A stretch of 64,000 nt of DNA. Source: Galerina marginata. Its lineage: Eukaryota; Basidiomycota; Agaricomycetes; Agaricales; Galerinaceae. The stretch spans positions 496,001 to 560,000 of the forward strand of contig JAECYW010000009.1 in NCBI GenBank assembly GCA_023014335.1, written 5' to 3'. The translations under genes and the position numbers were made by a program. How positions within the stretch are numbered: the first letter of the stretch is position 1; every line of letters begins with the position of its first letter. Of the stretch, positions 1 to 11,170 are shown piece after piece. The notes beneath the pieces were generated by a model, which saw only the letters and a program-made list of their open reading frames with translations, was not told where the DNA came from and searched no databases.

Positions 1-1742
1 CGAACGCTCTACACGCAAATAAAGGCAGGGGTCGCGGTCGCCTCTACTTGTTGCACCTTCATGCCACATTTGTAGCGATGCACGCTCTTAATCCTCTATT
101 TGGCCGTCCCGCAGCCACGTTGAATCCCTTACAAAGTCCAAATTTTTTAGAATCACTGTCTAGTTATGGAGTTTTTCGTATCCCTCAATTCATCGTGTAC
201 CCAGTCGGTTCTTTTCTTCGCCCTCGTTATTATTGTCACCACATTTCCTTCCTCTTAACTGTTGCTTTTCAATATTTTCTTCTATCATTTGCTATAGAAC
301 TCTCCTCTTTTTTGACTGAACGTCGATCCCTTGTCCAATTATCTTTCTTAGTCCGACCGCAAAAGATATCAAGACAACCTCCACAAGAGCAGTCCAGTAC
401 ATACATACAAAGAAAACTTGACGAAAACTCGTCGAAATTTCCTCGTAGGCATAACGACAGTTCATCTCATCAGCAAGTTAGCATTTTACTTTTTCGCTTT
501 TTGCATTAAAATTCCTGTGAAATAAGGTGTTTTTCAGGGAAAATCACTGCAAAATCAGCAGGTCTCAACGCCAGCTTTTTGCCAATCGACACCTAGCTTT
601 TTCCACCTGCCGCATGAAGAAATAATTGTGGAAATTACAGAACAGAAATGGTAAAAGCCACGGAGTCGTATATAATTGCAGTATAATCGTGCCCTCTGTT
701 GACTACGACATCGATGAGACCTAACGAGACGTGATCACACTGATCCACTGAATCCCCTCTCAAAATGGGGCACTGTCAGGTCGGCGCTTAAGAAATCGAT
801 GATCAACATACTGCGAGCTCATCCACCCCATCGATAAGAGGGTAACGCCTTTTAAAGTTAAATGGGTGGTACACAGCCCTCGTCGTTAATTTTGATAGTC
901 GATCAATCGGGCGAGATTTGAGGGCAGGGGGCAACCTATTTTTGCTCACCTCGATTTAAGCGCCAAAGGAAATCCAGTGGGTTCTCATCCTGAGCAAACC
1001 AGCTAGTGTAGATCGCAATTTAGGTCGGCACACGGTCATGGACCTCCACAATATCTTGGTGTAAGTAAATTTCCCCTAGATTGCATACACAGTATGAGTA
1101 TGCCAACCAACCCGAATCCTTGAGACGCAACATGAATGTAAACACGTTGCACCATCGGAATTCGGATTCTCATAAGCAGGGAACCTGAAGGCTCAGGGTC
1201 TTGGGGGTACTTCTCCATAGAGTTCCATGCACATTATCCGACGCCAAACACGAGATAACGGGGGTGCAACCCAAGATTATATTATAACTGTCCTTCAAGT
1301 AGAAGTTTGAAAGCGAAACATGCTTTGCCAACAGCGCAGATTAGCCGCGAGAGGGTCTGGATTGTAACACGTGGGAGCAATGGCCGATCGGGTTCCGCCG
1401 CTGAAGCATCGATGAACTTGGACGCGTTGAATTGGAAAACAGCTGAACACGATGTGAACGCGGCTTGAAAGTCCGTATTTTATAAGATGGTAAACAACAG
1501 TCTAGGGCGGAAGTTCGAGAGCCGTCGAAGGCGGGATATACGTAGGGGCTGTCCTGGAGGTCCTGCGCATGACTGGAGACGCCATCGGAGAACTATGGCA
1601 GAAGGACCTAACTTTAGCTTCATAAAGAGGGTAGTAGAAGATGCGCATATTTCACCGTAAGCACTAACCAAGCTTCCCTCTCCTACTTCCACGCATCCTA
1701 ACCTGGCGTATTCCTCGGACCTCATATAATGAACCACGACGC
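1..1742. other. Gene-poor stretch
   Basis: No gene with coherent splicing or recognisable motifs was found. Open frames here are short and lack domain signals. The stretch includes one copy of a dispersed T-rich repeat (468-632) and ends at the target duplication of the MITE. Confidence 0.5.
468..632 (+). repeat. Dispersed T-rich repeat, copy 1
   Basis: This segment begins near catcagcaagttagcatttt and carries runs such as tttttcgctttttgc and gggaaaatcactgc. It matches 10811-10990 over its length with scattered substitutions and a small indel. No open reading frame or terminal repeats were identified. It is probably a fragment of a non-autonomous transposon. Confidence 0.6.
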
Positions 1743-1750
1743 GGGGCCAG

Positions 1751-2406
1751 TAGGGGTGCGCGCCGTACCGTAACGGCATACGGCCGTAAAGTTACGGGTG
1801 TCCTACGGCGACGGAACTGCCGTGGCCGTACCGTAAAGCGCTAAACCAGATGCTCGACGGTACGGTACGGTGGCAAAACGGCAAAAAACGGCCGCTTACG
1901 GTGGTACGGCGCTTGTGCGAGACCAAGTCAATTAAACGTGCCATTTCTGCAGAGAGAACACTATATGGACTGATTTATTTATTGACAGCTACTAATTAGC
2001 CCTTTACTCTGCGCTAAACAGCCTTAAATGAGTGAATTTTGAGCAAAACCATGAGCGATCAAACCGGGATCAGTAGGGGAATGCAGCTATTGCCTCCGTG
2101 GACCGTGCTTATGATCACTATCTCTGCATAATTTTCGCGGTAAAATAACTTTAGTGACTTCTGTGCAACGGGTCATTCGAAATGGCTCACCAAATCGTGT
2201 GTAAATCACCCAATTGAGTAGATTTGTCGAAGGTTTGCCGTATCGCCGTAAACGGCCGTTAGCCACCGTATTCTTACGGCGGAAACGGTGGTTTACCGTA
2301 CCGTTGCCGTACCGTAAATCTTCCTTCCTCGAGGCTCACGGTACGGTGACGGTGGCCGTATGTCGGCCACCGTCAGCCGTAAATACGGCGTCGGTGCGCA
2401 GCCCTA
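1751..2406. mobile_element. hAT-like non-autonomous element (MITE), 656 bp
   Basis: The element starts TAGGGGTGCGCGCCG and ends with the imperfect inverted copy (reverse complement TAGGGCTGCGCACCG). It is flanked by a perfect 8-bp direct repeat GGGGCCAG at 1743-1750 and 2407-2414, the target duplication length expected for hAT transposons. Both arms, roughly 1751-1910 and 2230-2406, are packed with CCGTA/TACGG and GGTACGG motifs in both orientations, which looks like subterminal transposase-binding repeats. The central 300 bp is unrelated AT-richer DNA without a transposase frame. A foldback (FB-like) element is an alternative, but the 8-bp duplication favours hAT. Confidence 0.8.
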
Positions 2407-2414
2407 GGGGCCAG

Positions 2415-3480
2415 GTCAGCCAAGCGACAAGTTCTCGTACTCGAGCTTTCTATAGCGCAGTTGGACAAGACCTGGAAGATAGTTGATAAGGCGCAGCAAA
2501 TTCAGAGAAAAACTACAGGCAATGTGAGTAAGGATCGTGATTTGGATGAAAGAAATTTCTTGGAAATTTCGCACCTGAAAGCAGGCGCGTTTTGGCTGTT
2601 GGTAGGGCTTCATGTTCACCCATACTAGCCATAGGGCACGAGTGTTTCAATGACAATGAATTGAGTCTATCGAGTTTTTCTGACCTCTGGATGAGGAAAT
2701 AGCAAGTGAATTGTAGGGTGGTTGAGAGAGTCCTGATCCGGGCAGAATATTATTAATATGAGGTATTTGAAGCACCGCCGTAAATTTGAGTATTTCCATT
2801 CGTTCGCTCCGGATGCCGGAATACGGCATGACAGCATCTCGCCCCGAACCGTCAATATGTTGTCCCCAACGGTCAACCTAATTCGTCTGCTCCTAAGTAC
2901 AGCGCATCCTGCTACACTGTCGAGTCGACCCTGCCGAACTGCCTCCAAATCTATGTTTTATCTTAGTCGGTGCCGCCGCCTCCGACGTTCTCGTCCCTCA
3001 CCGTTATTGTACTTATTCAGGTCTCAACATTCAGGCTTCAGCAACGCCGACGTTACTGCTCGAACCTCCATCTGCGCCGGTTCAATCGTGGCCCATGAGT
3101 TTCCAATTAACTCTACTACCGGGGGAAGTCACATTTCTGCCACCTTGCCCACTTCGAAAAGTTGAGGTTTGTTGATCTAATCAACTCCTCGGTTGAAATT
3201 TGAGGTTCGGAAACACATCGAGTTTGCCACCCCTTCCTCGTTCTTCTCCCGTTCAACGGGCCTAATATGCCGCCTTGCGCTGGCGTCCTCGCAACTCCTG
3301 GAGGTGTTTCGTGCGCTTCTTGAGTTCCACCACCGTTGTCACAAAAGCTTGAATCGCATTGACGCTGGACATCGCTCCTGATACCAAGTTGCACGACAGA
3401 CTGCTGGCTGCTGGGGAAATTGCCAACCAGTAGCTACCGTGCCTCCTTACCGGCTTTCTAGGCAAGTCTTAAATTACAGC
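2415..3480. other. No clear gene; degenerate repeat-like DNA
   Basis: No splice-consistent gene was seen. Stretches around 2900-3100 (for example caacattcaggcttcagcaa) weakly resemble parts of the duplicated block at 9.0-9.9 kb and 18.9-19.7 kb, so this may be a third, more decayed copy. Confidence 0.35.
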
Positions 3481-3482
3481 CG

Positions 3483-4680
3483 GGCTTCTGGGTTCTCAGC
3501 CTTCTGTCCTCGAAAACCAATTGACCCACCTCACGATTTAAGTTAAACCTCCTCTCAGGAAGGTGTAAGTTTAAATCGATTTCCGCAATCGAGCTCGAGG
3601 AGCAGAGGATGCGAACCAAGAGCCACAGAATAGGTGGTGTGAATGGGCAGGCAGTGGATCTCGTACGCCACTACTCTACAGTGTGGCCATGATGCAAACA
3701 CAATCCTTATCAAGAGATATTCATGACTCGTCGTAAATCTTGTCAGATTTCCGCTCCGACCTGCGATTTCGCGGCGATACGTCGGTGTGTAGGGTCGTCT
3801 ATAGGTATCGATACCATGTATGAGTGTCAGGACGGTCGATCGAGTAGAATATCCGCACATAAACTAGGCGTTCTGAAGAAGAGTAGGAACAATAATGCAC
3901 AGGACATTTTATCGATGCAGGCCAAATTCCTTGTGCCATAAAACTTGCCCATGCAAAGAACCAAAACTGTCCGACATGCAGAGGATGCATAGGGCAAGGT
4001 TGTACGTTTGTCGGTCCTGCATCCAGTATATCGAGCAACAGTCCTTGTGGTGTATGTGAGGTTGTGCTTATGGGCGTCGACGAAGCGGCTAACAGAAAAA
4101 TGTAGGCGCATGACAGTTTCTTATACTTTACGCACAAGCATCCCTGGTTTTGGGGTGTAGGCTATAGATATCGGTACCATGGAGGGGGTTAGGTGGGTCG
4201 ATCGGCCTCGGAGTCGGATCGGGTAGAACATCACCAGTCCGTATTTTCATAAAGAGGGAGTAGGAAGGATAATACACGCGAAATTTAGTCCATGCAAGAG
4301 TGGTTGACTATTTCCCCACTTGCCCATGTAAAGAACCAAACCGTTCGACAGGAACAGGATGCATAGGCAAGGTTGTACGTTTGTCTGTCTTGCATGGAAT
4401 ATATCGGCGATAGAGCTCGGGGTGTGTCTGGGGATGTGGTCATGGGCGTCCAAGCAATGCGAGGAAGACGAAAGCACCATAACAGCAGCGGTCGATAGCA
4501 ACATAGCCTTAAAAACACACGCAATAGCAGCAGTACTGGCCTACGCCTTGGCCCCAGAAGGTAAAATACCAATCGTATGAGTGGCATGCGATTTTTCTGG
4601 GCACCCAAGAGAAGTTTTCCAGACACGCTGATCTTGCGTGTGATCTATCGGATGAGGCTATCTATCCTGATGTGGGAGGT
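3483..4680 (+). repeat. Segmental duplication block, left copy, first part
   Basis: This block aligns collinearly with 14452-15215. Shared landmarks are cttctgtcctcgaa, cgatttaagtt, cattttatcgatgcagg, gggcaaggttgtac and aaataccaatcgtatgag (the last around 4565 and 15107). Inside the block, a sub-unit at about 3870-4120 is repeated in diverged form at about 4255-4500. Minus-strand frames are open only in short pieces and differ between copies, so the block is not behaving like a conserved protein gene. It may be the remains of a transposon. Confidence 0.6.
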
Positions 4681-5267
4681 TTCTCTTTAAGGTTTTTAAA
4701 CAACTGATGATAGAGGAATCACTGGGGTCCTTGAGCCAGATGGGAGAGCGAAGCAGAGATTGGCTTACTCATGTTCGCGGGAGGCCTCATTCGGCACGAT
4801 TGATCGCAGCGGGTGATAGAGTACTCCCACGTCCAGGGCTGGTCTTTCTTCCCGTCAACTGGTTTACAGAATGAGTGAGCCCCTCCCTAATTCCTCTGCA
4901 TATACTTTGTTCTGGGCTCTCCATAGGATAGCAGCTTTACCTATCCTCTCTACTCTCTCTGGAGATTTGATCGCTTGCAAATGTTGCATCATGATGCATT
5001 TCGCCTGCTATTTCCTATCCTTGGTGTTTTCTAGGATGACGTCGCCTCAGCCTGTTCTAGTTCGCGAATCCACCTACTTCGGATCGTCTCCTCGTCCTCT
5101 TCACCTCGCAGCTCACTAACTGGAGCCATCAGCAGCGCTTTCATAACCGTAGTCTGCTATACATCTTCTCGTCTAAGTTATCTCCTCCTAGAATCCGTCT
5201 TCGTGGCCGCGGCCTGCGGCCCGCTATCAAACAGCAATGACGACGCGTACGGACCTCATCGACGCCC

Positions 5268-5853
5268 TGAAGGTAATTCCAACGAGGTTGGAAAGGGAAA
5301 GGGGTGAGGGTAGGTAGTGACTCCGTCAACTACGTCCTAGAAATGTTCAAGTAGTTGGTAGTTACTCAGCGTAACTCGATGCAGGTTGCCAGTTGCGCTG
5401 AACGTTTACAGCCAAAAGGACTTGAATTTGTGGGTTGCGATTAACCAAAGAAAATAAGTAGCTACGACAGGGCTTTTATACCTAACTAGCTAAGAAATTT
5501 TCTCTGTAAATTTTTAAGGGGAAATAAGAATAGGGGGAGATTGCCTCGAGATCGGCATGTGAATGAAGGAATATATGAAATTAGCGAGGGGCCGTCTCGT
5601 GGATGAAGGAATAGGAAGAGAAATAATTCGTATACCTATTATTAGAGCTTGCCGTCGATCATATGCGATAGTGCCGGTAGTTGTCTTGAATAGGGGCAGA
5701 TCCCGTTGTTCCGCACATAGTCGGAGCGGAAGCTCCACACCTCGTATACCTATTATTAGAGCTTGCCGTCGATCATATGCGATAGTGCCGGTAGTTGTCT
5801 TGAATAGGGGCAGATCCCGTTGTTCCGCACATAGTCGGAGCGGAAGCTCCACA
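5268..5853 (-). repeat. Element 1 LTR (3' LTR), with 114-bp internal duplication
   Basis: Positions 5268-5739 match the other LTR at a constant offset of 3001; one substitution was noticed near the start. A 114-bp unit beginning tcgtatacctattattag at 5628 is repeated at once from 5742, making this LTR 586 bp against 472 bp for its partner. In element orientation the duplicated part is the outer end of U3. Confidence 0.85.
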
Positions 5854-5894
5854 CCTCCCAGGAACTTTTGAAAATCGACCTCCGTGTCGATCTC

Positions 5895-6255
5895 CTGTGG
5901 AAGAAATTGTCTTGAAACGAGGGAGCTGAAGGATCGGAAAGAAACGAAGAAGCGAAGAAGTGGACGAAGGAATATAATCAAAGTGAATTAACGCGATTTT
6001 GTCGAAATGGGACGGGGATTTTCCTCGTATAGGCTCGTCAATTTCATGCAGGTGACTAAGCTGTCCGACGAGACGTGTGGATCGTCTTGAGGCGAGGGAC
6101 GAGGGAGCTGGTGAGTTGAGAGCTTGGAAAGAAGTGAAGAAACGTATGAATGAATAGAAAATCAGAGTGAATTATCGCGAAATGGGACGGGATTGTTCCT
6201 GGTATAGGCTCGTCAATTTTGTGCAAGTGACTAGGCTGTGCGATGAGATGCTGTG
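5895..6255. repeat. Imperfect tandem repeat, about 170-bp unit
   Basis: Two consecutive units share gagggagct, ggaaagaa, gtgaatta, cgaaatgggacgggg/att and tataggctcgtcaatttt. They lie between the gag stop and the left LTR, that is in the 3' untranslated part of element 1. The LTR itself also shares the word gaatgaaggaatata-like sequence with the first unit. Confidence 0.6.
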
Positions 6256-7742
6256 CGAGTATGGATTTTAGTATCCCTTCCTCCGGGCGACCTTTGAATA
6301 TTGACTTCCCAGTCAATTGGTTTTGATATGTCGCATTGGCGGTATTTGAGCCTTTTCTTACGAGATGGGAACCAAAGGAAGCGGTAGAATGGATTTCGTC
6401 GATCGAAGGTGGCCGATTCTCCTTTGTACGATGACTGTAGACCAGTGAACTGAAGTGGTATTGGCGTAGATACTGCGATGGAAATATAGTGCGAATTTTT
6501 AGGGACAGTCAGCGTCGCGAGCATCTTGGTGGGTTGATAACTTTTGATTTGGCCTCCCAGATCGATGTCGGATTCTAACATGTTGGCGTTGAGGGCTGAA
6601 ATTGGCAATTTGTGCGGTCCTTCGTTGAGCAGCTCGACGACTTGTTTAACTTTCTGGGTGTCAGCGGATGCGAAATTAAGCGGCATGTTGCAGCTCATTT
6701 CAGCTGCTGTCGGATTCGTTGAAGTGGGACGAATATTGATAGGCGCGTTAGCAGCCACGCAAGATAAACCAGGAGGTGGACCGTCAAAGGAAGGAGTTGA
6801 GATTTCGTGAGTAATTTTGACATTCAATGAGCTGGTGTCGCCTGTGAATAATGAAGTCGTCCTAAGGTGTTTATGCGAATTACGACTTGGGATAATGATC
6901 GGGGCGGCGTTGGAGGAGCTTGTACATGTAACTTTTGACTCTGAGTCATCCTTTTGGAGAGTCGCTGGTATAACGGGCTCAACTTCGTTGTTTCGGACTT
7001 GATCTAAATTGGCCAGAACGGAAGCAGTAGGTGCTGGACTGCAGTCAGCAATCGGGTTGGAGGTGGAATTGGGATTGACCGCGGTGAGCTTCTGATTAAT
7101 TGGAGTAGGCTGATTGCGGGTAAAAAGCGATGGCGACTTGTCGGAGGCTTCTACTGTGGTTGACGAGGTGGGTTCATTGGCTGATGACGGCGACACTATA
7201 AACAATGCTGCGTTTGAGACTTCGTTAAAGGTCCATGGATCGTCGGGGTGGTGATCAGGGTTTTTGAGCCTGAGACGAATGCGTACTTTTAGTTGAAAAT
7301 TAACATGTAGGCCAGACATGAACATAGAGGCTGCTTCGAAGTCCGAAAGACGTGATTTGATCTTGAGGAACGTTGAAATGCGAAGGAAATCCCGATAGAA
7401 TTTCCCAAACTGATCAGGATTTATACCAGGTATGTGCGCGTTTTCTGTGACGAGTATTTGAAGGTCATTAATAGAATATTTGCGGTCTCCGTCGGCTCCT
7501 GGGTACAACTTGATAATAGCCTTCTTGAATGCATCCCAGTCGTTACCAGATGCATTTGTCTGACTTTCCCAGAGCTCGGCGTCGTTGGGATCAATATACA
7601 TCAGAGTCCACTCAATAATTTGCTTGTCTGTGAGAGAGCGGACCGTTCCGAGTAAACGAACTTCTTTTAGGAATCGTGTAAGCGACTCGGCCTGGCCATT
7701 AAATTTAGGCGCCGAGGGGTGGTGAGGAGATGGCATAGACAT
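6231..7742 (-). CDS. Retrotransposon Gag-like polyprotein (element 1)
   Basis: This 503-residue frame uses the Met of MSMPSPHHPSAPKF as start; the frame is open 24 codons further upstream to 7814, so an earlier start is possible. Residues about 15-190 have the feel of an LTR-retrotransposon capsid domain: a helix-rich stretch with W-LM-I-D-A-LW spacing, YPGADGD and a later FMSGL. The remainder is Ser/Thr/Pro-rich and ends in a basic segment. No CCHC zinc knuckle and no protease or polymerase motif is visible. It would form the particle that packages the element's RNA. The frame has no internal stop, which suggests recent activity or selection on Gag. Confidence 0.75.
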   Translation of the reverse strand: MSMPSPHHPSAPKFNGQAESLTRFLKEVRLLGTVRSLTDKQIIEWTLMYIDPNDAELWESQTNASGNDWDAFKKAIIKLYPGADGDRKYSINDLQILVTENAHIPGINPDQFGKFYRDFLRISTFLKIKSRLSDFEAASMFMSGLHVNFQLKVRIRLRLKNPDHHPDDPWTFNEVSNAALFIVSPSSANEPTSSTTVEASDKSPSLFTRNQPTPINQKLTAVNPNSTSNPIADCSPAPTASVLANLDQVRNNEVEPVIPATLQKDDSESKVTCTSSSNAAPIIIPSRNSHKHLRTTSLFTGDTSSLNVKITHEISTPSFDGPPPGLSCVAANAPINIRPTSTNPTAAEMSCNMPLNFASADTQKVKQVVELLNEGPHKLPISALNANMLESDIDLGGQIKSYQPTKMLATLTVPKNSHYISIAVSTPIPLQFTGLQSSYKGESATFDRRNPFYRFLWFPSRKKRLKYRQCDISKPIDWEVNIQRSPGGRDTKIHTRTASHRTA

Positions 7743-8247
7743 TTTTGGATCGACTGTTTGAAAAACAATGTGAGTTGGGAGAAGTTGACGGTCACAATCG
7801 GTTGGTCCAAGCAACAGGTATAAATCGAGGCGGTGTAAGCGACGTGCTGCGCGAATTTGAGCCTTCCTGGTTCGCGTTTGAACCCCGGTGTCTTTGTGGC
7901 GGCTGAGAGCGAAGCTTTTGAGTGGCTTTACGAGGGCTAATACGATGATTTTCGGCGAAATGAAGCGAGGACGAGCGATACCTGTGACGATAAATATTCT
8001 CCACGAGGATAACGAATGGTGTTATGAAGGTTAATGCCGATCCTGTCAAGGAACGAAAGGATGCCGTCTAAACGGTCGGTGTGTCCGTGGTAGTCAACGA
8101 TAGACTGTCTTGGCTGGACGAATGCGAAATTTGGTGACAAAATAATAAGCTTGTTAACTCGATGTAAGACTTCGTGGGCTTCGGTTGCCTGAATACGATG
8201 GCGGTTGATAGAGCGTGGGTAAAACCACTTGAACAAAAGTCTAGAAC

Positions 8248-8268
8248 CCCCTCGCGGTGGGCTCCAGT
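8248..8268 (-). promoter_or_regulatory. Candidate primer binding site, element 1
   Basis: On the minus strand, directly after the LTR end CCTTCA, the sequence reads A-C-TGGAGCCCACCGCGAG. TGG at the right place followed by a GC-rich stretch is what complementarity to a tRNA 3' CCA end looks like. I could not assign the tRNA. Confidence 0.4.
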
Positions 8269-8740
8269 TGAAGGTAATCCCAACGAGGTTGGAAAGGGAA
8301 AGGGGTGAGGGTAGGTAGTGACTCCGTCAACTACGTCCTAGAAATGTTCAAGTAGTTGGTAGTTACTCAGCGTAACTCGATGCAGGTTGCCAGTTGCGCT
8401 GAACGTTTACAGCCAAAAGGACTTGAATTTGTGGGTTGCGATTAACCAAAGAAAATAAGTAGCTACGACAGGGCTTTTATACCTAACTAGCTAAGAAATT
8501 TTCTCTGTAAATTTTTAAGGGGAAATAAGAATAGGGGGAGATTGCCTCGAGATCGGCATGTGAATGAAGGAATATATGAAATTAGCGAGGGGCCGTCTCG
8601 TGGATGAAGGAATAGGAAGAGAAATAATTCGTATACCTATTATTAGAGCTTGCCGTCGATCATATGCGATAGTGCCGGTAGTTGTCTTGAATAGGGGCAG
8701 ATCCCGTTGTTCCGCACATAGTCGGAGCGGAAGCTCCACA
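8269..8740 (-). repeat. Element 1 LTR (5' LTR), 472 bp
   Basis: This is the undisturbed LTR copy of element 1. In element orientation it opens with the near-palindrome GGAGCTTCCGCTCC. It is followed on the plus strand by gccct, which repeats the bases before the left LTR. Confidence 0.85.
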
Positions 8741-8749
8741 GCCCTTTCC

Positions 8750-9975
8750 TCCCGAGCGTCTTTACACGAAAAACGCCTGGAGTACTCTTTGGATTCGCTG
8801 AAGTGTTGATGAGCGGACTGCGTTTCATTACTGTCCAGCATATGAGCGGGAGAAGGTGGAGGACCTCACTGTGGCTCCAAGCCGAGCTCGGAAGGGACTC
8901 GCGGAGAGGTTGGGATAGAGGGCGCGCGGGGGTCGATGACGTGTCGGTTCGAGTTGGTGCAGGTGGCGAAAGCTGTCAGTTGTTGGGGTATTGCAAGGGC
9001 CGCTAGGACGACTGCCGACAAATTTAGCATCAACGTCGACAACGACCGGTACTCAGCATTCGATGTTCCTTCAGCCTTGACCTGCAATCTGCCAAGTTAC
9101 CGTCGCTTTTGCTCTCCCCGAGGTATAACCTATCGTTGAACGGTTGAATATTCAGGCTCCAGCTTTCGATACTTCAACCTTCCAGCCTTGAGCTTCATGC
9201 ATCATGGTACTCTGACTACAACAGCTACCAGCGCCATGCTAGTCTTTCGTTAACGCAATTATACCTTCAGCCGCTTCGTCAATTCGCCATCTGAACCCAC
9301 CCTTCTAGCTGGAGCTGGACCTGCATCAATCGTGCCTCCGCCTTCCGTTCTTCTCTGTGCTTTACTTCCAACCTTTATCTCTTACCCCACCTCGCGGATA
9401 GCAGGAGGACATTTAAAAAAAGATCATCTATGTACTCGTCCCTCTTTCGTCCTCCCAGCCCAGCCTGTTTCTTTTCCTTTCCAGTGCGACACAGGGAAGT
9501 CCGCTTTCCTACGTCCACGAAATTTCTCTGCCTCGTTCCTGCAACTAAAAGCAGGAAATACTGCATAACCTTTGACATTGGGTCTCAGCTCCCAGCGCCA
9601 TACTTTGACGAGGTCGACACTCGAAAGGAGGTTGCACGTCCAATTCGAACGAAGTTTCCATTTTCGAGAAAGCGAGAGGGCGTAAATGCACCTTACATGT
9701 ATGCACGTCAAGTCAGTTCACCAAGCCGGACTGGGTTAGGAAATGGTGGCATGGGAGGTCAGAACTGACGCGGACGGATTTTAGCACCGTCATCGACACC
9801 GACCCTCAGCATTCAACGTTCAGCGCTTCAGCCCTCAGGCTCTAAGTTCAACATTGGTTAACCGGCATCGACTTCAAATACTCCTTGTGCTGGTGCAGTT
9901 ATGGCCCGACAGTCCGACTTCTGTCCGTATTCCACCTGCCGAAGTGCCTCCTGTTGAAGATGTAGATTGATCAAG
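8750..9975 (+). repeat. Segmental duplication block, left copy, second part
   Basis: It aligns with about 18590-19690. Shared words include gttcgagttggtgcaggt, gtataacctatcg, caggctccag, gcttcgtcaatt, cgttcctgcaa and gagctcccagcgcc-like sequence. Together with 3483-5267 it forms one block later split by element 1. Divergence is high, with many indels. Short frames in the copies do not agree, so I do not call a gene. Confidence 0.6.
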
Positions 9976-10588
9976 TAGCCTTCTGTTGGACATCTGTCGT
10001 CAAATGGGTTTTTGAAGCCTCTTATTACTGGTCTGATATCTGAAAAATAAACGAAGCTACGACGATCCGAAACATGTGGCTTACTCATTCCAGCGTAAGA
10101 TCTGTGTAAGGTCTATGAAGTACCTCGGCTTTCTGTATGACTTTACTCATACGGGGACAACAACTTATTACATCGCTTATATCTCCCAAGGTATCCATGT
10201 TTTATCGTTCAAGGTCAAGGATTTCTCAAGGAGAACAAGGTATACTACGATATCATCGGAATATGTCAGCTTGCACGCGACGCTATGTTAAGAAAATCCT
10301 ATTTCGACGTAGGATCATGGGTTCTTCCAGCTCAAGAGTATCTCTGTAGTTGGTGCTTCCACTGTTACCCCTACAGGGTCCCAGTTTTTGCCAACGAGAC
10401 ATTGAAAATGTTCCCTGATAACTACAGTGCTGGCGTTGTTACAACTAAGTACAAGGTACTTACCCCGACCCAAGTATCGCCTTAGAATATCCCACCGAGA
10501 CTAAGAGTAGTGGGCAATCCAGATAACAGCCTTGGTTTGGACGTCGCATATCATGATCATCTAATTGATGTTATGTCGATCAGTTCCG
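9976..10588. other. No supported gene
   Basis: Short open frames occur on both strands. A minus-strand frame at 9858-10088 looks mildly protein-like but has no recognisable domain and overlaps the duplicated block. No splice-consistent model was found. Confidence 0.35.
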
Positions 10589-11170
10589 CTAATTCTCGTC
10601 TAGCTTTATTAATAACTCGGCCCAAACTCGGCCTCTTCTACAATCTTCTGGGGTAATTTTCTGAATCTGGCCGCTAGTCACTGTGCTCTGTCGCTCATCA
10701 TCTTGAGGTGGCTTTCGGATAGGCCACTCGTTATTCGCGTCTACATAGAATAATTGGCAGCTCTGAGAATCTCGATGTTTGATCAACAGTGTGTGGACGG
10801 ACACCCGGTGGCATCAGCAAGTTGACATTTTACTTTTTCGCTTTTTGCGCTTTTTTCACTTTTTGCGTTAAAATATGGGCGTTTTTCGGGGAAAATCACT
10901 GCCAAATCACGCCAGCTTTTTGCTAATTGACACCTGGCTTTTTTGACTTGCCGCTTTCTTCACTTTTCGCCGCTTTTTTCACTTGTACAAGCGGAAAAAA
11001 GCTAAATGTTAAACTTCCGATGTGAGGCAGTGCCTCCGTTGATCCGTTCCACATGGTTCTAGGCACACGCGCCACGAGTCTGGAGTTGCTCCCACCAAGG
11101 ACAAGTCGACTTGGGTTGACCAACGATGTTCTCAAACAAACGGCGAGCAGCGACCTCAGCACATGGCCGC
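10589..11170 (-). pseudogene. Possible decayed coding region split by a repeat
   Basis: On the minus strand, 11170-11010 reads as protein-like sequence (EVAARRLFENIVGQPKS, then WWEQLQTRG) with one in-frame stop. It runs into the T-rich repeat and resumes after it with a hydrophilic frame that ends CRRGRVWAELLIKLDEN followed by a stop at 10589. I do not recognise the family. The two pieces may not belong together. The reading rests only on amino-acid composition and layout. Confidence 0.25.
10811..11005 (+). repeat. Dispersed T-rich repeat, copy 2, with hairpin
   Basis: This is the second copy of the repeat seen at 468-632. Its right end holds a near-perfect foldback, cgcttttttcacttgtacaa with gcggaaaaaagc, around 10970-11002. 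No frame is present. Confidence 0.6.

Larger units (their letters stand above)
5268..8740 (-). mobile_element. Gag-only LTR retrotransposon, element 1
   Basis: Two near-identical direct repeats (5268-5853 and 8269-8740) bound a 2.4-kb interior. In element orientation (minus strand) the LTR begins TGTGGAGC and ends CCTTCA, so it has TG...CA termini. The sequence GCCC(T) lies just outside both ends and fits a 4-5 bp target duplication. The interior has one long gag-like frame and no protease, reverse transcriptase or integrase, and there is no room for them. The short size and gag-only content match TR-GAG type non-autonomous elements described in plants. Mobilisation would need enzymes from an autonomous relative elsewhere. 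Confidence 0.85.

Noticed and set aside
48..509. 153-residue plus-strand open frame
   Set aside because: Its end lies in the dispersed repeat, the composition is not protein-like, and no domain or splice context is seen.
5514..5981. 155-residue frame with an internal repeat
   Set aside because: It is produced by the 114-bp duplication in the LTR, which is a multiple of three; not a gene.
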